16,161 bases of DNA, taken from positions 1 to 16,161 of the forward strand of contig CABSMV010000035.1 of NCBI GenBank assembly GCA_902478935.1, given 5' to 3'. This DNA is from an uncultured Collinsella sp. (GTDB lineage: Bacteria; Actinomycetota; Coriobacteriia; Coriobacteriales; Coriobacteriaceae). A program made the translations under genes and the position numbers. Of this stretch, positions 11,236 through 16,161 are shown one piece after another; positions within the stretch are counted from its first letter, which is position 1, and each line of letters opens with the position of its first letter. Under the pieces are notes generated by a model, which was not told where the DNA came from, did no database searches, and saw nothing but the letters and a program-made list of their open reading frames with translations.

Positions 11236-14200
11236 ATGGGTAAGTACACGAGGGGTCTCTTGGCGGTGATACTGGCCGTAGTGCTGGTGTTGCCAGCCGC
11301 AGCATTCGCCATGCTGCCCGAGGCCAACGCCAGGTCCAGCACAGGAATGGACGGACCGATAATGACCGGAAAGGTCGCCGACCCCGACACCAGCGGTCGC
11401 TGGGAAATCTGGGCGGCAGGCCACGGTGGCAATAAGGTAACGACCCAAAAAGTCGGTCGAATCTGGACCGACAAGACGGTCAAGGCAACCGAGGAAAACG
11501 AAGAGTCGGACTTTTTGACCACGCTTTCGGCGATGTCCTCGACGTCTAATTCAACCGTGACGGTCACCACGCCGCTTGACATCGTGATGGTGCTGGATGC
11601 CTCTGGCTCGATGGATGATCCTATGGGTGGCGGAGATTCCACCAAGCGTATCGATGCACTGAAGAGCGCTGCGAACAGCTTTATCAATACCATTGCCAAG
11701 CAAAACGAGGGTATCGAGGGTGTCGATAGGCAGCACAGGGTTGCCATTGTTAAGTTTGCGGGTGATAAGACCAATAAGGTCGGCAATGACCAGTACAAGA
11801 AAGGGCAATTTTGGTACAACAACTCGCAGGTGATGAAGGGTTTGACCGATTGCTCTGGCGGCAACGTGAAAGTTCTTGAGGATACAGTTGCTGGAATCAA
11901 ACCAAGCGGTGCCACGCGTGCCGACTATGGTCTGGAACTGGCCGGGGATATCACTTCTGGCCGCGCAGATGCCAAGAAGATCGTTGTGTTCTTTACCGAC
12001 GGCAAGCCAACGAGCTTCAGCGAGTTTGATTCTGACGTCGCCAAGGGTGCCGTGACGGCTGCCAAGAAGATGAAGGATGGCAAAGCCACCGTTTATACCA
12101 TCGGCATCTTTAGTGGAGCGGACCCCGCTGACGATCCCTCGAAAGAGGGGACAAGCGACGTCAACAAGTTTATGCACGCCGTGTCGAGTAATTATCCCGA
12201 TGCCACGTCGTATGCGAGCGACAAGCTTGGCACACGCGCGGAAAACTCCGACTACTACAAGTCGGCGACCAACGCCGAAGAGCTCAAGAAGGTCTTCGAC
12301 GACATCTCACAGGCCATCACATCGGAGGCGCCTTATCCGACCGAAATCCATAAGGGCTACGACGAGACCAAGTCCGGCTACATTACGTTTACCGACGAGC
12401 TGGGCGACTTTATGCAGGTCGACGGATTTACCGAAGTCGTCATCAATGGCACGCCGTTTACCGAGGCGAGCAAGACGTTCAACAAAGAAACCAATACCGA
12501 CACATACGAGTTCACCGGCAAGGCAAAAGACCTGCTCATCACCGTGCAGCGTGCTGGCGCTGACAATCCCCAGAAGGGCGATATCGTAACGGTTAACATT
12601 CCTGCGTCGTTGATTCCGCTGAGCCACTTTAAGACCGTAGACGGCAAGCTTTCGGTCGACAACGTTAAGCCCATTCAGGTGAAGTATGCCTCGAGCGTGA
12701 AGAGCGCCGCACTTGACAACCTGTTTACGCCCGAGAAGGTCACGGGGCTCAAGGACTACATCGAGCATAATACGACTGTCGTTGACGGCACCAAGACCGT
12801 GAGCTTCTACGCGAACAAGTGGAGCGGTGGTGCGTTGGGTGATACGGTTGCGACCTTTGAGCCGGCCGACACCAACCGCTACTACTACTTCCAGAAGCAG
12901 ACTCCCATTTACACGGACAAGGACTGCACACAGCCCGCAAAGAATTCACTGGCAGATACCGGCACCTATTACTACAAGGATGAGTTTGAGGAGCAGGGCG
13001 AGAACGGCGAGGCCAAGCCCGCCACCACCGTCATCGAGTTTATCGGCGGCGACGCTGCGAAGTTTGACGGCGCTATTGTTGCCGACGAGGGCGGCAACCT
13101 TTCGTTTAGCGTGGGAACCGCGCGCCTAGCCTTTATCGACGAGCTCCACACCACCAAGGAGAGTGTGGGCGACAACAACACTGGCACCGCGACCGACGTT
13201 CTCAACCCCAAGTGGAACAACATGTCCGCCAAGGCGGCCGCGACGCATGTCAATTCCTACCTGGGCAACAACGGCAAGATCAGCTTTGCGTATGACATGA
13301 CGCCGGCAATGGTGAACACCAAAGCCAGCTTTGGTCTAACCAAGGTGCTCGAGGGCCGCGACTGGAGGGATACTGACGCGTTTGAGTTTGGCCTGACGTC
13401 CGAGAACGGCGCCCCGATGCCTGCGACTACGACTGCGATCGTGCGCAAGGCTGACCTGGACGACAAGGGCAAGGCTGTCATCGACTTCGGCACGGTCGAA
13501 TACACCGAACCTGGCACGTACGTCTACAAGGTCAGTGAAAAGCACGCCGGGACCACGATTGACGGCATCGCCTACAGCGGTAACGTCGCGGAGATCACCG
13601 TGACGGTGAAGCCCAATATGAAGGGCGAACTGAGCGCTGACGTGAAGGCGACCTCGGGTGAGACCGAGTTCAAGAACGCCTACGCTACGAATCCTGTTGA
13701 GTCCAGCGTAACCAGTCAGATTGCCGTGACCAAGTCTCTGACCGGGCGCGACCTTACGGTCGGTGAGTTCAGCTTTGAGCTGCGCGAGATTAAGGATGAG
13801 GACTCTGAGCTTATCGAGACCGTTAAGAACGCTGCCGACGGCAAGGTGACGTTCAGTGCCATCAAGTACACCGAGATCGGCCAGCACACCTACAAGCTGC
13901 ATGAGGTTAAGGGCAACTCCGGCGGTATTGACTACGATGACGCGGTCTACACCATCGTGACGACCATCGCCGATAACGGCAAGGGCCAGCTGGTTGCCAC
14001 GCACGAGCTGAAGGACGCCAAGGACGTCAAGAGCATCGAGTTCAAGAACGCCTACACCACGAATGCTACCGAGGCATCGCTTGCGGGTATCAAGAATCTG
14101 CAGGTTGACGACGCTCTGACCCCGGCTGATATCACCGGCAAGTTCACCTTTACCGTGACCGGTGAAGAGGGCGCACCTATGCCTGCGAGCACGAGCGTGC

Positions 14201-16161
14201 ACAACGACGTTGACGGCAAGGTCGACTTTGGCAAGATTACCTTTACGCTCGACGACCTTAACAAGGCTGTGGGTGAGAAGCCCGAGAAGCGCGAGCACAC
14301 CTTTACCTACACCGTGACCGAGTCCGGTGAGGTCGCTGGCGTGACCAACGACGCTAAGCCGTCGCGCGAGGTTTCCTTCACCGTGACCGATGACGGCAAG
14401 GGGAATCTGCGCGTATCCCGCAAGCCGGACGGTGATGCGGCCTTCACGTTCACCAATACCTATAACGTGACGCCTGTCGAGACGAGCGTCACCGACCAGA
14501 TCACCGCGAACAAGGTCCTGACCGGGCGTGAGCTCAAGGAAGGCGAGTTCTCCTTCGAGCTCGTCGAGGGCGATAAGGTTGTCGCTACCGGCACTAACGC
14601 TGCCGACGGCGCGATCACGATGGGCAAGGTCGCATACGACAAGCCCGGCAAGCACGCCTACACGCTGCGCGAGATCAAGGGCGGAACCACCAGCAAGGGC
14701 ATCACCTACAGTGACGCCAAGTACACCATCGAGACCACCATCACGGACAACGGCGACGGCACCCTCAAGGCCGAGCATGTCCTGAAGGACGCCACGGCTG
14801 CGACTTTCAAGAACACCTACAGCGTGGCCCCGCTCGATGCGGAGCTCGACTTTGACCTGAGCAAGGTCATCAGCGGCCGCGACTGGACGGATGGGGACGA
14901 GTTCAGCTTTACCATCACCGCCCCCGAAGACGCCCCACTGCCCGATCCCGCAACCGTAACCGTGAGCAAGAAGGACGCGAAGGACGGCATTGCCGCCATC
15001 AAGTTCGGCAAGATTCACTACGCTGCCGCCGGAACCTATAAGTACGAGATTCGCGAGAACGCGGGCAGCACGGTCGGCATGACGTATGACGCGCATGTCG
15101 CAACCGCCGAAGTGACCGTGACCGAGAACGGCGATGGCAGCCTGACCGCCAACGTCACCAAGAAGGAAAACGGACGCTTTACCAACACGTACCGCACTGA
15201 GCTTAACTACACCGCTGCCGGCGGTCTGTGGCTCAGCAAGTATCTGGATGGCCGCCCCATGACCGAGGGTCAGTTCACCTTTACCGTGACACCTGCTGAC
15301 GACGCTTCGGCTCGCGCGCTCGGTCTGCTGCCCGGGGCTAATAGCTTCAAGTCCCCCGCAGCGGCAGAGGCAACGGTCGGACTGATCGACATTCTGGCTG
15401 GTCATGAGGTTATATTTACGCAGGCTGACGCCGGCAAGACCTTTACGTACACCGTGGCCGAGAAGAACGACGGCCAGCCCGGTTACACCTACGACGACGC
15501 CGTGCGTACGGTGACGATCGCCATCGCCGACGACACCGCCGGCACGCTCACTGCTACGACGACCGTTTCCGGCGGTTCCGAGGGCACGCTGGTGACCGAG
15601 TACAAGACCGGCGCGGCTGCGGTCGAGAGCGCCGTGGTTCCGTTCGTCAACAGCTATAGCGCTACGACCAACACGTCTGGTGGCACCGCTGCTCAGGTCG
15701 TTGCCGCCAAGACCCTGACCGGTCGCCCGATGGTCGACGGTGAGTTCTGGTTCGGTATCGCCTATCAGGGTGAGCTTGTGGGTTATGAAAATCTCAAGCC
15801 CAATATCGGCGGGCACGTGAGCTTTGATGCTCTGCACTACGACACCAAGATGCTTGCTAATCTTGAGTCTGCTGGGCTTGCCCATCGTACCGATAAGGAC
15901 GGCAAGCTTGCCTGGACCATTAACTACACGGCCTACGAAGATTTATTCGGGCTGCCAAATGGCGTTTCCGCTACAACGTGGAGCTTTGGCTTTAAGGTTA
16001 TCGTCGTCGACAACGGTGACGGTACCCTGACGGCAACGGTCGACTACGGCGGCGTCGAGCCCTTGTTCGAGAACGTCTACGGCGCCGAGGCCGTCGATGC
16101 CGCGCTCACCGGTACTAAGAAGCTCCAGGTTGCCGAGGGCCTGGCCTGTCTCTTATACACA
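11236..16161 (+). CDS. Giant secreted VWA adhesin/pilin with FctA-type isopeptide repeats (3'-truncated)
   Basis: This frame is open from ATG 11236 to the window end (1642 codons; the last five or so derive from adapter). AAGGGAG lies five bases before the ATG. Residues 1-25 are a Sec signal peptide (basic MGKYTR, hydrophobic core, AFA). A von Willebrand A domain spans about 113-365 with a complete MIDAS: DASGS (D121, S123, S125), T227 and D255 in FTDG. About 370-695 is an adhesin-type region I cannot assign. From 696 on come seven complete FctA/Spy0128-type domains and the start of an eighth. Most have a Lys near a K-x-L-x-G-R motif, a Glu in Y-x-x-x-E and an Asn in F-x-N-x-Y, the expected isopeptide triad. 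The likely role is a surface pilus or tip adhesin. The sorting signal would be in the missing C-terminus. Confidence 0.9.
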   Translation, partial: MGKYTRGLLAVILAVVLVLPAAAFAMLPEANARSSTGMDGPIMTGKVADPDTSGRWEIWAAGHGGNKVTTQKVGRIWTDKTVKATEENEESDFLTTLSAMSSTSNSTVTVTTPLDIVMVLDASGSMDDPMGGGDSTKRIDALKSAANSFINTIAKQNEGIEGVDRQHRVAIVKFAGDKTNKVGNDQYKKGQFWYNNSQVMKGLTDCSGGNVKVLEDTVAGIKPSGATRADYGLELAGDITSGRADAKKIVVFFTDGKPTSFSEFDSDVAKGAVTAAKKMKDGKATVYTIGIFSGADPADDPSKEGTSDVNKFMHAVSSNYPDATSYASDKLGTRAENSDYYKSATNAEELKKVFDDISQAITSEAPYPTEIHKGYDETKSGYITFTDELGDFMQVDGFTEVVINGTPFTEASKTFNKETNTDTYEFTGKAKDLLITVQRAGADNPQKGDIVTVNIPASLIPLSHFKTVDGKLSVDNVKPIQVKYASSVKSAALDNLFTPEKVTGLKDYIEHNTTVVDGTKTVSFYANKWSGGALGDTVATFEPADTNRYYYFQKQTPIYTDKDCTQPAKNSLADTGTYYYKDEFEEQGENGEAKPATTVIEFIGGDAAKFDGAIVADEGGNLSFSVGTARLAFIDELHTTKESVGDNNTGTATDVLNPKWNNMSAKAAATHVNSYLGNNGKISFAYDMTPAMVNTKASFGLTKVLEGRDWRDTDAFEFGLTSENGAPMPATTTAIVRKADLDDKGKAVIDFGTVEYTEPGTYVYKVSEKHAGTTIDGIAYSGNVAEITVTVKPNMKGELSADVKATSGETEFKNAYATNPVESSVTSQIAVTKSLTGRDLTVGEFSFELREIKDEDSELIETVKNAADGKVTFSAIKYTEIGQHTYKLHEVKGNSGGIDYDDAVYTIVTTIADNGKGQLVATHELKDAKDVKSIEFKNAYTTNATEASLAGIKNLQVDDALTPADITGKFTFTVTGEEGAPMPASTSVHNDVDGKVDFGKITFTLDDLNKAVGEKPEKREHTFTYTVTESGEVAGVTNDAKPSREVSFTVTDDGKGNLRVSRKPDGDAAFTFTNTYNVTPVETSVTDQITANKVLTGRELKEGEFSFELVEGDKVVATGTNAADGAITMGKVAYDKPGKHAYTLREIKGGTTSKGITYSDAKYTIETTITDNGDGTLKAEHVLKDATAATFKNTYSVAPLDAELDFDLSKVISGRDWTDGDEFSFTITAPEDAPLPDPATVTVSKKDAKDGIAAIKFGKIHYAAAGTYKYEIRENAGSTVGMTYDAHVATAEVTVTENGDGSLTANVTKKENGRFTNTYRTELNYTAAGGLWLSKYLDGRPMTEGQFTFTVTPADDASARALGLLPGANSFKSPAAAEATVGLIDILAGHEVIFTQADAGKTFTYTVAEKNDGQPGYTYDDAVRTVTIAIADDTAGTLTATTTVSGGSEGTLVTEYKTGAAAVESAVVPFVNSYSATTNTSGGTAAQVVAAKTLTGRPMVDGEFWFGIAYQGELVGYENLKPNIGGHVSFDALHYDTKMLANLESAGLAHRTDKDGKLAWTINYTAYEDLFGLPNGVSATTWSFGFKVIVVDNGDGTLTATVDYGGVEPLFENVYGAEAVDAALTGTKKLQVAEGLACLLYT
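13321..16145 (+). repeat. Array of FctA/Spy0128-type isopeptide domains (7 complete plus 1 partial)
   Basis: Domain limits and predicted Lys/Glu/Asn triads: D1 13321-13683 (K703, E768, N814); D2 13684-14055 (K833, E890, N938); D3 14056-14463 (K953, E1029, N1074); D4 14464-14820 (K1093, E1146, N1193); D5 14821-15192 (K1210, E1274, N1317); D6 15193-15657 (K1335, E1409, N1472); D7 15658-16080 (K1492, no clear Glu, N1613); D8 begins at 16081. Assignments are by motif alignment within this protein and by analogy with Spy0128. Confidence 0.8.
16146..16161. other. Tn5/Nextera mosaic-end adapter remnant
   Basis: The final 16 bases, CTGTCTCTTATACACA, equal the first 16 of the 19-bp Tn5 mosaic-end sequence used in tagmentation libraries. 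They happen to stay in frame with the adhesin gene but are most likely untrimmed adapter. Confidence 0.93.

Noticed and set aside
13336..15885. Very long open frame (849 codons) on the minus strand opposite the adhesin
   Set aside because: It overlaps a convincing plus-strand gene with signal peptide, MIDAS and repeated domains. Long antisense frames arise from GC-rich third positions and from repeats. No recognisable domain or ribosome-binding site.
16081..16161. Cell-wall sorting signal (LPXTG) of the adhesin
   Set aside because: Not present in the window; the gene is cut inside its eighth repeat and ends in adapter sequence.

Overview
The window is GC-rich DNA with dense, mostly plus-strand genes. 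It most resembles a gut Coriobacteriia genome, probably Collinsella or a close relative. That placement is an inference from gene content (a fused Ech-type hydrogenase, a large VWA/FctA-repeat adhesin, a flavin/Fe-S 2-enoate reductase-like enzyme) and base composition; no 16S marker is present. The last 16 bases match the Tn5/Nextera mosaic-end adapter, so the window is very probably a contig end from a transposase-made short-read library and the last gene is cut by assembly, not by biology.

Layout. 1-1000: a minus-strand terminator-like hairpin, a second unexplained hairpin, and coaX (type III pantothenate kinase) on the minus strand. 1113-1290: a compact initiator tRNA-fMet unit with promoter, tRNA and intrinsic terminator. 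1336-1554: three related palindromic hairpins in a regular array, just upstream of a 676-residue FMN/FAD/4Fe-4S oxidoreductase (1696-3726), which ends at a good terminator. 3843-4585: an AT-rich segment with a promoter-like site and palindrome, followed by an orphan two-HTH protein resembling an IS3-type OrfA, with an AT-hook-like basic tail. 4870-10529: a five-gene operon for a membrane-bound, energy-converting [NiFe] hydrogenase in the Ech gene order. The antiporter-like EchA and NuoH-like EchB are fused into one polypeptide, followed by the small subunit EchC, NuoC-like EchD, large subunit EchE and 2[4Fe-4S] ferredoxin-like EchF. 10530-11235: 700 gene-free bases holding operon-end hairpins, two tandem long hairpin units with a shared core but different arms, a 34-nt sequence repeated after each unit, and GTCTCA motifs. 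11236-end: the start of a giant secreted VWA adhesin/pilin with seven complete FctA/Spy0128-type isopeptide domains and the start of an eighth.

How the parts work together. By family knowledge the Ech complex couples oxidation of reduced ferredoxin (via EchF and EchC) to proton reduction at the NiFe site in EchE and to ion translocation by the EchAB membrane arm, as expected for a fermentative anaerobe. No hyp maturation genes are in view, so they must lie elsewhere. The flavoenzyme could use NAD(P)H to reduce an unsaturated substrate as an electron sink. The adhesin is presumably sortase-anchored at its missing C-terminus. The least explained material is the set of intergenic hairpin families. 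In several of them the arms differ at positions that still pair as G-U when read as plus-strand RNA, which hints at conserved RNA structure.
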